A stretch of DNA of 63,704 nt from Betaproteobacteria bacterium (lineage in GTDB: Bacteria; Pseudomonadota; Gammaproteobacteria; Burkholderiales; Burkholderiaceae_D). Made by a program: the position numbers and the translations under genes. Every line of letters starts with the position of its first letter. Position 1 is the first letter of the stretch. Below are positions 18,716-26,224 of this stretch, piece by piece. The notes under the pieces were generated by a model. That model saw nothing but the letters and a program-made list of their open reading frames with translations, searched no databases and had not been told where the DNA came from. The DNA is taken from assembly GCA_016868055.1 (NCBI GenBank), contig VGHX01000003.1, positions 1-63,704 on the forward strand. Direction: 5' to 3'.

Positions 18716-21010
18716 ATGCCGCCCAGCGCACCATCTCACGTAGCAACTGCCGCAACTTCTACGCCGCACGATCATCGGGATAGCCCGCCGTTGCGCGCGC
18801 ATGAGCATGTCCTCGCTACGCTGGAACCCGATCTGAACCCGGCGCTTCAATTCGCGTCCAGCCGCTTGCTGCTGACAACCGAACGAATGATAAGCCATTC
18901 AGATGGCGAGGGGTGGTCTGAGTGGCCGCTGCAACCGGGCTTCACATTGCATCACAGCGATCATGGCGGCGTCGCAACACTGGCGCTGCATGATGAGCAA
19001 GGCACCTTGGCGCTGTGGCGTTTCACGTTAGCGCAAGAGGTGAGTGCGCTGCGTTTCATTCAACACTTCGACAAAGTCCAAGCCGCGCGTGGTGGGCAAT
19101 CGCTGACGCCCGAAGAGTCCGGTGCGCGTTGCCCGAGCTGCCACGCGCTACTGCCGGATCAAAGTGAAGAATGTCCGGTCTGCCACCGCGAGTTGCTGGA
19201 GCCGGTGTCGACTTGGGTGTTGCTGCGACTATGGCGTTTTGCGAAGCCTTACAAGATGCAGCTGCTGCTGGGTTTCTTCCTCACGCTGGCCTCGACCGCT
19301 GCGCTGATGGTGCCACCCTATTTATCGATGCCGCTGATGGATGAAATTCTCATCCCGCAGCAAACCGGCGCGCAGATTGATACCCAGGACGTGGTGTTAT
19401 ACCTATCGGGCTTATTGGTGGCGGCGCTATTGGCTTGGGGGCTTGGGTGGTGGCGCACCTATCTGTTGGCGCTGGTGTCGGAGCGTATCGGCGCGCATTT
19501 GCGCACCGCCACCTTCAACCACTTGATGACACTGTCGCTCGATTATTTCGGTGCCAAGCGTACCGGTGATCTGATAGCCCGTATCGGTAATGAATCCGAT
19601 CGTATTTGTATTTTTCTATCGCTGCATGCGCTTGATTTTGCGACCGATGTATTGCTACTAGCGATGACGACGGTGGTGCTGTTCACGATTAATCCGTGGC
19701 TGACCGTCGTTACCCTGCTGCCGCTGCCATTGATTATGTGGTTGATTCACTCGGTGCGCGATCGTCTGCGTACCGGCTTTGAAAAAATTGATCGTATCTG
19801 GGGTGATGTCACCAACGTGCTAGCCGATACGATTCCCGGCATTCGGGTCGTCAAAGCCTTTGCCCAAGAGGGTCGTGAGTCGCAACGCTTTCGCGAGGCG
19901 AACATGCATAACCTCGCGGTGAATGACAAATTAAACCGCACCTGGAGTTTATTCGCGCCGACGGTCACCATGCTGACCGAAGTCGGGCTGCTGATTGTGT
20001 GGGGCTTTGGTATTTGGTTGGTGATTCATCATGGCGTGACCGTCGGTGTTTTAGTGGCGTTTATTGCGTATATCGGTCGCTTCTACGGCCGACTCGACAC
20101 CATGAGCCGTATCGTGTCGCACACACAAAAAGCCGCTGCGGGTGCCAAGCGGATTTTCGATATTTTGGATCACAGTTCCAGCGTGCCCGAGCCTGCCAAT
20201 CCGGTGCCCGTTGCCAAGGCCCCAGGTACCATTGCGCTGCGCGATGTCGGTTTCCGCTACGGTAGTCGTCGAATTTTGAAGGGTATTAATCTCGAAATCC
20301 GGCAAGGAGAGATGATTGGTTTGGTCGGCCACAGCGGCTCGGGCAAGAGCACGCTGGTTAATCTGATCTGCCGTTTTTATGATGTCACCGACGGCGCGAT
20401 TACAGTGGATGGCATTGATTTGCGTCGCTTCTCGGTGGCGGGTTGTCGTCGCCACATTGGCTTGGTGCTGCAAGAGCCTTTCCTGTTTCACGGCACGATT
20501 GCCGAAAATATCGCCTACGGCAAACCGGACGCAACACGTGCCGAGGTGATTGCTGCAGCACGAGCCGCGCACGCGCATGAATTCATTCTGCGACTACGCC
20601 ATGGCTATGACTCGATTGTGGGGGAGCGCGGACAAGGGCTCTCCGGTGGTGAGCGTCAGCGCATTTCGATTGCGCGTGCGTTGCTGATTAATCCGCACAT
20701 TCTCATGCTTGATGAGGCTACCTCGTCAGTCGATACCGCCACTGAAAAAGAAATTCAAAAAGCACTCGATAACCTGGTCAAAGGCAGAACCACGATAGCG
20801 ATTGCGCATCGCTTGTCAACGTTGCGTCGCGCCGATCGCTTGGTGGTGCTGGAGCGTGGCGAAGTGGTGGAGATCGGATCGCATGATGAATTGATTGCTC
20901 AGCAGGGGGCGTATTGGCGCTTGTATGAAGCGCAAGCACGCAACGTCGATACCGAAGATGAAGCACCCGACCCATTGCGCATTCCTCTGGCCAAAGCGGG
21001 GAACGCATGA
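18716..21010 (+). CDS. Cyanophycin-locus ABC transporter (fused permease/ATPase)
   Basis: 764 residues from the ATG at 18716; the tracked 18635 start is a GTG in the divergent promoter region. An N-terminal soluble domain (about 1-160) ends in a CPSCHALLPDQSEECPVCHREL zinc-ribbon-like motif. Then a six-helix exporter-type TMD (about 185-480) and an ATPase with Walker A GHSGSGKST, signature LSGGERQ and Walker B ILMLDEATSSVD. This architecture beside cphA matches the family annotated elsewhere as cyanophycin-metabolism-associated ABC transporter. The transported substrate is unknown. The next gene overlaps by 4 bp. Confidence 0.9.
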   Translation: MPPSAPSHVATAATSTPHDHRDSPPLRAHEHVLATLEPDLNPALQFASSRLLLTTERMISHSDGEGWSEWPLQPGFTLHHSDHGGVATLALHDEQGTLALWRFTLAQEVSALRFIQHFDKVQAARGGQSLTPEESGARCPSCHALLPDQSEECPVCHRELLEPVSTWVLLRLWRFAKPYKMQLLLGFFLTLASTAALMVPPYLSMPLMDEILIPQQTGAQIDTQDVVLYLSGLLVAALLAWGLGWWRTYLLALVSERIGAHLRTATFNHLMTLSLDYFGAKRTGDLIARIGNESDRICIFLSLHALDFATDVLLLAMTTVVLFTINPWLTVVTLLPLPLIMWLIHSVRDRLRTGFEKIDRIWGDVTNVLADTIPGIRVVKAFAQEGRESQRFREANMHNLAVNDKLNRTWSLFAPTVTMLTEVGLLIVWGFGIWLVIHHGVTVGVLVAFIAYIGRFYGRLDTMSRIVSHTQKAAAGAKRIFDILDHSSSVPEPANPVPVAKAPGTIALRDVGFRYGSRRILKGINLEIRQGEMIGLVGHSGSGKSTLVNLICRFYDVTDGAITVDGIDLRRFSVAGCRRHIGLVLQEPFLFHGTIAENIAYGKPDATRAEVIAAARAAHAHEFILRLRHGYDSIVGERGQGLSGGERQRISIARALLINPHILMLDEATSSVDTATEKEIQKALDNLVKGRTTIAIAHRLSTLRRADRLVVLERGEVVEIGSHDELIAQQGAYWRLYEAQARNVDTEDEAPDPLRIPLAKAGNA

Positions 21011-21504
21011 TGGATGAGTCCAGCGGCAAGGCATGGATGCCGGTCGCTCACCGGCTGCGCCGGGATAGCTATGGCCGGCTCAACTTTACCGATGAAGCAG
21101 GTGAAGTGCATGTGGGTGTGGTGCCGGCGCAGGCCTTCCCGATTGATGCCCCCGGCGAGCAAGTGTCATTGCTGAGCACCGATGGGCATGAGCTGGTGTT
21201 TATCAATCAGCTGAGCGTGCTGGATGCGGACACCCGCGCCATGATCGAGCAAGAAATTGCGCAGCGCGAGTTTTTGCCTGTGATTGAGCGCTTGGTCGAT
21301 GTCAGTACGTTTGCGACGCCCAGCACCTGGACCGTAAAAACGGATCGCGGCTTAAACAGCTTTGTGCTGAAGGGTGAAGAAGATATTCGCCGGCTGCGCG
21401 ACGGCGGACTCATCATCACCGATAGCCACGGTGTCACTTACCGGGTGCACGACATTCGCGCCCTTGACCGCGGATCGAGAAAGCTACTCGATCGCTTTCT
21501 GTAA
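21007..21504 (+). CDS. DUF1854 protein associated with cyanophycin metabolism
   Basis: 165 residues starting in the ATGATG that overlaps the TGA of the ABC transporter gene, so the two are translationally coupled. Features match DUF1854: YGRLNFTDEAGEVHVGVVPAQAFPI near residue 20, SVLDADTRAMIEQEIAQREFLPVIERLVDVS in the middle, and WTVKTDRGLNSFVLKGEEDIRRL with DSHGVTYRVHDIRALDRGSRKLLDRFL at the end. The family co-occurs with cphA and this ABC transporter. Its function is not established; a partner of the transporter is a reasonable inference. Confidence 0.9.
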   Translation: MMDESSGKAWMPVAHRLRRDSYGRLNFTDEAGEVHVGVVPAQAFPIDAPGEQVSLLSTDGHELVFINQLSVLDADTRAMIEQEIAQREFLPVIERLVDVSTFATPSTWTVKTDRGLNSFVLKGEEDIRRLRDGGLIITDSHGVTYRVHDIRALDRGSRKLLDRFL

Positions 21505-21532
21505 ATTCTTGCGGCGGACCCGTCACCCGGTA

Positions 21533-21745
21533 CTAGTGGCTGACGGAGCCTTCAGCGATGGCATTCTCGGGGTTCATGAAAATCGGGCGGCCATCCGGTG
21601 TGTTGAGCGGAATGACGATTTCCTTGCCGTTATCGTCTTTCAGTAGCGCGCACAAGGTATGCGACGCGCGTAGCTCGCCATTCAGTTCAACCTCAAGATC
21701 AGCAATGACCAGCTCGACACCGGTCAGGATTTGTTTCACTTTCAT
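21533..21745 (-). CDS. Small conserved-looking hypothetical protein
   Basis: 70 residues, convergent with the DUF1854 gene. An AAGGATAA site lies 5 nt before the ATG. The sequence (MKVKQILTGVELVIADLEVELNGELRASHTLCALLKDDNGKEIVIPLNTPDGRPIF) is compact, with alternating hydrophobic residues suggesting a small beta-rich fold; no signal or TM segment. I do not recognise the family. Its good ribosome site and protein-like composition argue that it is real. Confidence 0.6.
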   Translation of the reverse strand: MKVKQILTGVELVIADLEVELNGELRASHTLCALLKDDNGKEIVIPLNTPDGRPIFMNPENAIAEGSVSH

Positions 21746-21808
21746 AGGATTATCCTTCCATGGGCAGTGCCACTGCCGCGCATTTTAACGGCAGCCTATA
21801 ATCCGCGC

Positions 21809-22549
21809 GTGAATTCTGCCCTGTCTTTTTTTCGTTGGCCGATACCCGCCCTGATGGCGTGGGCGGGTACCTGGGTGCTGTACAGCGTGCTGCTGCGTTT
21901 TAACATGGCGGCATGGTTGGCAGTGTCGACAGCTACGCTGGCCGGCGTCATGTTCTCGGTATTCGCCGCGACGATTTGGCGTCGCCTGGCAATTGCTGCC
22001 GGTTTCCCGCTCTCTTTACTGATTTCAGGCAGCGTGATGTTACCGGCCTGGGCTTGGCTATTACCGCTGCTGCTGATAGCGATTGTTTATCCCGTCAATG
22101 CCTGGCGCGACGCGCCATTGTTTCCAACGCCTTCGTCTGCGTTGCTCGGTTTGGCCGAGCGCGCGCCGTTGGCCAGGGACGCACGCATTCTGGATGCTGG
22201 CTGTGGGCTGGGAGATGGTTTAATCGCATTGCGCGCTGCTTATCCGGCAGCGGCTTTGTTTGGTGTGGAGTGGAGCTGGCCCTTGCGCGCGCTGACGGCA
22301 CTGCGCTGTCCATGGGCGACCATTCGCCAGGGCGATATGTGGAAAGCCGATTGGTCGCAGTACGACCTGGTGTATCTGTTTCAGCGACCCGAGACCATGC
22401 CGCGCGCCATCGAGAAGGCAAGAGCAGAACTGCGGCCTGGTACGTGGTTGGTGAGCTTGGAGTTCGTTGCTGAAGATATCAAGCCAACGGCGAAATTACA
22501 AAATGTTGAAGGTAAACCGGTGTGGCTGTATCGCGCACCTTTGCCCTGA
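21809..22549 (+). CDS. Membrane-anchored class I SAM-dependent methyltransferase
   Basis: 246 residues from a GTG at 21809 (VNSALSFFRWPIP); the tracked start 21731 runs through the divergent neighbour's promoter. Two or three hydrophobic segments (about residues 9-95) are followed by a Rossmann methyltransferase: motif I ILDAGCGLGDGLIALRAAYP, GVEWSWPLRALTALRC, motif IV-like DLVYLFQRPETM. Similar small membrane-tethered methyltransferases occur in proteobacteria; the substrate is unknown. The start is uncertain because no strong ribosome site is visible. Confidence 0.75.
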   Translation: MNSALSFFRWPIPALMAWAGTWVLYSVLLRFNMAAWLAVSTATLAGVMFSVFAATIWRRLAIAAGFPLSLLISGSVMLPAWAWLLPLLLIAIVYPVNAWRDAPLFPTPSSALLGLAERAPLARDARILDAGCGLGDGLIALRAAYPAAALFGVEWSWPLRALTALRCPWATIRQGDMWKADWSQYDLVYLFQRPETMPRAIEKARAELRPGTWLVSLEFVAEDIKPTAKLQNVEGKPVWLYRAPLP

Positions 22550-22618
22550 AAGGCTCAGGAAAAAAGTTTTTTGCAGGCTTGGGTGGTCTGCACAAAATAC
22601 CACTGGCGTCTTGCCACC

Positions 22619-23539
22619 TCAAACATAGCCGCCGGCATAGATGATCACTTCGCCACCGGTGTTAATCTTGAAGCTCGAAATACCCGGCAAATCGTGCGTG
22701 TTTACCCCACCCAGATCAAGCTTAACGATGCCGCGTTGTTTGAGCTGCTCCATCGCGCCCCACAAAATCAGGTTATGCGCATTCAGAGCGCGGCCTTGCG
22801 GGTTGGTCCAACCCAATTGGTAGGTGGCGCTGCTGCCATGGATTAAAAACAGCATCGCAGCGACCGGCCGTGATTGCCAGCTGGCGTGAAGAATGAGTGC
22901 AGACTTTGCGCCGCCTTCTTCCAGATAATGCTCAATAAAGCCTAGCGGTAATGCATAGAATCGCTTGCGCTCGCGTTGTCGATTTTCTTCAGCGAGCACG
23001 CGCGGTAGTTCGGGTGAGTCGTGTTCTAACTCGGAAAGCTTCAGGCCTGAGCGCTCGGCAGCAGATAAGCGGTTACGCCAGTAAGGGTGCAAGCTGGCGC
23101 GTAGCGCTGTTAATGGTTGTGAGAGATCGAGCATCACGGTGGAGTAGCCCGTCAGCACGCGTGTCAGTGACGCCATGCTGGGATGCTGCGGGTCTGTCAG
23201 GTCCGGCGAAAATAAAATAACGCGTGGCCGGGCGACCGGCAACGACCGCTTGAGCTCGCGATGAATTTGCGCCTTGTCGGCGTCAGCGATATCACTGAGC
23301 CAGATCGGGCCGCGCGTGCAAAGCGCGATGCTGAATACGCCCGCATAGCGCCTGCAAACAAACTGTGCCAATGCGACGCTAAGCCCCTCAAACAAAATTT
23401 CAGCGCGATGTGTTCTCATACCCGGCAAGCGCATACTGGCGCCGTAAATCCAGTGCTGCTGCATCACCGCACTGTGCGCTGCATGTGCAGCATCCCAGCG
23501 CTCGCGAGAGGTTTGGTTCCAAATAATTTGCGTGTTCAC
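22619..23539 (-). CDS. FemAB-like / GNAT-fold acyltransferase (copy 1)
   Basis: 306 residues. The C-terminal half has the FemAB/Acetyltransf_6 pattern: PVAAMLFLIHGSSATYQLGWT..., NAHNLILWGAMEQLKQRGIVKLDLGGVNT. It is clearly paralogous to the protein at 53390 (shared ALC-RGPIW, HGSSATY-GWT, AHNLILW, LDLGGVNT). Relatives transfer aminoacyl or acyl groups to peptidoglycan precursors, lipids or exopolysaccharide; the acceptor here is unknown. It is divergent from a ~75-residue membrane protein, an arrangement repeated at the second copy. Confidence 0.75.
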   Translation of the reverse strand: MNTQIIWNQTSRERWDAAHAAHSAVMQQHWIYGASMRLPGMRTHRAEILFEGLSVALAQFVCRRYAGVFSIALCTRGPIWLSDIADADKAQIHRELKRSLPVARPRVILFSPDLTDPQHPSMASLTRVLTGYSTVMLDLSQPLTALRASLHPYWRNRLSAAERSGLKLSELEHDSPELPRVLAEENRQRERKRFYALPLGFIEHYLEEGGAKSALILHASWQSRPVAAMLFLIHGSSATYQLGWTNPQGRALNAHNLILWGAMEQLKQRGIVKLDLGGVNTHDLPGISSFKINTGGEVIIYAGGYV

Positions 23540-23613
23540 GGTGGCGCTAAAGAGGTCTCATGTCTGTGATCGCGCTCGATATAATCAGTTGCAGTCATCG
23601 TAATCGTTAAAAC

Positions 23614-23841
23614 ATGCCCCAAGCCGCCAAGCCGCCAAGCCTACCGCCAAGCCAGATAAAGCCGGCTGTCCGACGGGTACGTGGGCTTGATCTGGATAAG
23701 CCGCGCCCGACAGCGGCAGGCTGGGCACTAATCATGCTTTATTTCGCCGTACCGGCCATGCTGATTGGCGCTTTTATCGACATCCTGATTCAGTGGGCAA
23801 GCGGCGAGTGCGTCGGTCTGTGGTGCTGGCTGTTTAAATAA
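23614..23841 (+). CDS. Small membrane protein with GECVGLWCW C-terminus (copy 1)
   Basis: 75 residues. A Pro/Lys/Arg-rich N-terminus is followed by one TM helix (WALIMLYFAVPAMLIGAFIDILIQW) and the C-terminal motif WASGECVGLWCWLFK. It resembles the gene at 54355 (DVLVQWVTGQCLGLWCYF) and lies divergently beside the FemAB-like gene in both places. This recurrent pairing makes it a likely real gene despite its size. Function unknown; a membrane anchor or activator for the acyltransferase is a guess. Confidence 0.65.
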   Translation: MPQAAKPPSLPPSQIKPAVRRVRGLDLDKPRPTAAGWALIMLYFAVPAMLIGAFIDILIQWASGECVGLWCWLFK

Positions 23842-24039
23842 AATTTTCAAAAAGATAATTCGGCTGAGCCGAATAGTTACTTTGAATAGCAAGGGTAGCG
23901 TTATTTGGCAATTTGTTTCACAATTGCCATGATATCGTTTGGTGCGAGCTTGAGTTCTCCGATCTCGTGCCGAATTAAGAGACGATAGCGTGCGGCCTGG
24001 GTCATCAGGTCCCGAATCCGCTTGCACAAGGAGAGGCAG

Positions 24040-24903
24040 ATGTTTTTTTTCGTGGGACTAGGCGTCGTGTTTGGCTGCGTTTTTGGCGGCTACATTATGG
24101 CGGGCGGAAAAATGGCGCCGATTATCAAGGCGGCGCCAATTGAGGGCTTCATTATCGTTGGCTCGGGTATCGGTGCGCAGCTGATCGCCAACAGTATGCT
24201 GATCTTCAAAGGCGGCTTCGGCGGTATCGGGCGCTGTATTGCGGGACCAAAATGGAAGCCGCAGGATTATCTCGATCTGATTCTGATGGTGGGCAAGCTG
24301 CTCAACGTCATGAAAAAAGAGGGCGCGGTTGCCCTCGAAGCGCACGTCGAGAATCCGGATTCATCTGCTATTTTCGGTGAATACCCCAAGCTCGCGGGAG
24401 ACCATTCCATCGTTCACATGATTTGCGATACGCTGCGACTCGTCGTAATCGCGCAGGGTAACCTCGACGCGGATGCGGTCGATGACGTCATGAAGAACTA
24501 CATTAAAACCCACCATCACGATGAATTGAAATTCCAGGGCATGTTGTCTAACGTGGCGGGTGCGCTCCCTGCGCTCGGTATTGTGGCCTGCGTGTTGGGT
24601 GTGGTGAAAACCATGGGTGCGATTGATCAACCGCCACCTGTGCTGGGTGCGCTGATTGGTTCCGCGCTGGTGGGTACCTTCCTCGGGGTGTTCGTGGCAT
24701 ACGGTGTGTTTGACCCGCTCGCCGCGCGCCTGGGGCAAATCATTGACGAAGACGGTCAGATCTACAAAGTCATCAATGAAATGATTGTCCAGACCTTGCG
24801 TGGTCACCCAGTGCCGCTAGTGATTGAGGCGGCGCGGAGCGTGATCTCGCATCAGAATCAGCCAGGGTTTGCCGAAGTCTTCGACGGGCTCCGCGGCAAG
24901 TAA
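24040..24903 (+). CDS. motA: Flagellar motor stator protein MotA
   Basis: 287 residues from the ATG at 24040, six nt after AAGGAGAGG; the track starts at an upstream TTG. Four TM helices and the MotA features are present: MFFFVGLGVVFGCVFGGYIMAGG at TM1, a cytoplasmic loop with the charged stretch KKEGAVALEAHVENP, GMLSNVAGALPALGIVACVLGVVKTMG at TM3 and IGSALVGTFLGVFVAYGVFDPLAARL at TM4. The protein is full length. motB, which normally follows immediately, is absent; no flagellar genes lie nearby. Confidence 0.92.
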   Translation: MFFFVGLGVVFGCVFGGYIMAGGKMAPIIKAAPIEGFIIVGSGIGAQLIANSMLIFKGGFGGIGRCIAGPKWKPQDYLDLILMVGKLLNVMKKEGAVALEAHVENPDSSAIFGEYPKLAGDHSIVHMICDTLRLVVIAQGNLDADAVDDVMKNYIKTHHHDELKFQGMLSNVAGALPALGIVACVLGVVKTMGAIDQPPPVLGALIGSALVGTFLGVFVAYGVFDPLAARLGQIIDEDGQIYKVINEMIVQTLRGHPVPLVIEAARSVISHQNQPGFAEVFDGLRGK

Positions 24904-24985
24904 AAAATGCCGCTGGCGTTGTTGGAGGTGTCTTGCCGTACTTCATGTACTGTCTGCGACACCTCCGCCTAGCCAGCGACATTTT
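24904..24985. repeat. Large imperfect inverted repeat after motA
   Basis: AAAATGCCGCTGGC (24904-24917) pairs with GCCAGCGACATTTT (24972-24985), and GGAGGTGTC (24924-24932) pairs with GACACCTCC (24958-24966), leaving a short loop. The outer arm recurs once more as GCCAGCGACATTTT at 25007-25020 and as AAAATGTCGCTGGC at 57080-57093, so it belongs to a dispersed repeat family. It may serve as the motA terminator. Confidence 0.6.
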
Positions 24986-25143
24986 TCAAATATCGCGACT
25001 TTATTGGCCAGCGACATTTTCAAACTACATCGAGTACTGGCTGCAATATCTCCGCTTAGCCACCCCTAGATACTCATTTGCACCCTGACCGCCCCGCGGC
25101 AGAGTGTTTTCATTTATATATCTGACGGAATCTCGACGTTTTA
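24986..25143. other. Non-coding stretch between motA and the sigma-54 small gene
   Basis: With the flanking repeat and promoter this makes about 310 bp without a gene. It holds an additional degenerate repeat half (GCCAGCGACATTTT at 25007-25020) and AT-rich sequence. No motB remnant could be recognised in any frame. The plus-strand ORF tracked at 24869 is a shadow of the motA end and the repeats. Confidence 0.5.
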
Positions 25144-25144
25144 A

Positions 25145-25162
25145 TTGGCATGTAAATTGCTG
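25145..25162 (+). promoter_or_regulatory. Sigma-54 (-24/-12) promoter for the 25215 gene
   Basis: TTGGCATGTAAATTGCTG matches TTGGCAC-N5-TTGCW: GG at 25147-25148 and GC at 25159-25160 with the required 10-nt gap. Transcription would start near 25172, giving a leader of about 43 nt before the ATG at 25215. The activator-binding site is not identified. Confidence 0.6.
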
Positions 25163-25214
25163 CCTTTTCGGGCATTCGGAGTAAATCCGACGCTATTTGG
25201 AAAGGAGCCGCCCT

Positions 25215-25421
25215 ATGTACGATCAAGCGAGAATGATTATTGAAACGACAGCCAAAGCCATGGCTGCTGCTGCTGTCCCGGTGTCTAACCAGGGTCGCGG
25301 TGCGTCAGACAACGTGCAGTCGATTTGGCGTCGTCATGGCTGGGTGCCGCCGACTGAGCAAGGTAAAGATTTTCGCTCTACGCTACGAAACACCGCCGAC
25401 CGAGCCGCGTCGGTTTACTGA
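25215..25421 (+). CDS. Small hypothetical protein under a sigma-54 promoter
   Basis: 68 residues from the ATG at 25215, preceded by GGAAAGGAG. The track's TTG at 25197 lies upstream of that ribosome site. The protein is polar and Ala/Arg-rich (MYDQARMIIETTAKAMAAAAVPVSNQGRGASDNVQSIWRRHGWVPPTEQGKDF) with no TM segment or signal. It forms a complete stand-alone unit with a sigma-54-type promoter and a strong intrinsic terminator. I do not recognise the family. The well-formed signals support expression. Confidence 0.65.
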   Translation: MYDQARMIIETTAKAMAAAAVPVSNQGRGASDNVQSIWRRHGWVPPTEQGKDFRSTLRNTADRAASVY

Positions 25422-25461
25422 TTGTCTCCTCCCTGTTCTTCGGAAACGGAGATTCGGGTTC

Positions 25462-25490
25462 AGCCCGCGCAGTGCGCGGGCTATTTTTTT
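25462..25490 (+). terminator. Intrinsic terminator of the 25215 gene
   Basis: AGCCCGCGC-AGT-GCGCGGGCT forms a 9-bp GC-rich stem, followed by A and seven T residues (25484-25490). This is a textbook rho-independent terminator about 40 nt after the stop codon. Confidence 0.85.
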
Positions 25491-25651
25491 GTGGGTCGCA
25501 TTTCCACCACCTTAGCGCTCTGGTTCACCTTTCAGGCAATCCGCTCGCTCCGCGATAGTGATCAGGACAATGTCGGCCGATTGAGCACACAAGCCCTGAG
25601 CTTTTGCTGTACTTGGTATCATCGAACGCTGGATCTCATCAGGAGTCAACC

Positions 25652-26041
25652 ATGCATTACTTTATTGGCACTGCGCTCAGCGCCTTCTTCATCTGTTCTA
25701 GCGCCATGGCGCAATCGGTTGATTTCATCGAGCCGAAAAATAATGCGACGGTATCTTCGCCGTTCAAAGTGAAGTTTGGCTTAGAGGGGATGCAAGTCGC
25801 GCCAGCCGGAGAAATGAAAGAGGGTACCGGTCACCACCATTTATTGATTAATGTGCCCGATGTGGCCGAGGGTGCGGTGATCCCAATGGATGATCAGCAC
25901 CGCCATTTTGGTAAAGGCCAAACAGAGACCGAGATCACATTACCACCCGGTCGTTATCGTCTCACGATGCAGTTTGCCGATGGCGCGCATCGCTCTTATG
26001 GCGCGAAAATGCGGAAATCAATTGAGGTAACGGTGAAGTAG
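25652..26041 (+). CDS. Exported DUF4399 protein
   Basis: 129 residues from the ATG at 25652 behind AGGAG; the tracked 25604 start adds 16 non-conserved residues. A signal peptide (MHYFIGTALSAFFICSSAMA-Q) precedes a small beta-rich domain with the DUF4399 features: VDFIEPKNNATVSSPFKVKFGLEGMQVAPAGE, GTGHHHLLINV, DDQHRHFGKGQTETEITLPPGRYRLTMQFADGAHRSYG. The His clusters suggest metal contact, but this is inference. The family is periplasmic and of unknown function. Confidence 0.88.
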   Translation: MHYFIGTALSAFFICSSAMAQSVDFIEPKNNATVSSPFKVKFGLEGMQVAPAGEMKEGTGHHHLLINVPDVAEGAVIPMDDQHRHFGKGQTETEITLPPGRYRLTMQFADGAHRSYGAKMRKSIEVTVK

Positions 26042-26124
26042 TGCCACTGGCTCGCGGCGGCCTTGTTTCTGTCGCCGCATGCCCGCTGCATCGGTAAGCC
26101 CCACGCAATAAGACCGACGATGAG

Positions 26125-26208
26125 GCCTTCGCAATAAGGCCTTCGCAATAAGTCCTTCGCAATAAGTCCTTCGCAAGCAGGCCTGTGCAATAAGTCCTTC
26201 GCAATAAG
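26125..26208. repeat. Tandem repeat, six 14-bp units
   Basis: Six back-to-back copies of GCCTTCGCAATAAG with small changes (TCCTTCGCAATAAG, TCCTTCGCAAGCAG, GCCTGTGCAATAAG) fill the gap between the DUF4399 gene and the convergent TauE/SafE gene. Units abut without spacers, so this is not CRISPR. A near-copy in reverse (CTTATTGCGAGGCC) occurs once at 52244-52257. Confidence 0.85.
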
Positions 26209-26224
26209 GCCGACCGAATGTAAT

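Noticed and set aside
24904-25214. motB remnant
   Set aside because: No frame shows the MotB TM segment with its Asp or an OmpA-like peptidoglycan-binding motif.
26125-26208. CRISPR array
   Set aside because: Units are 14 bp and contiguous with no spacers, and no cas genes are nearby.
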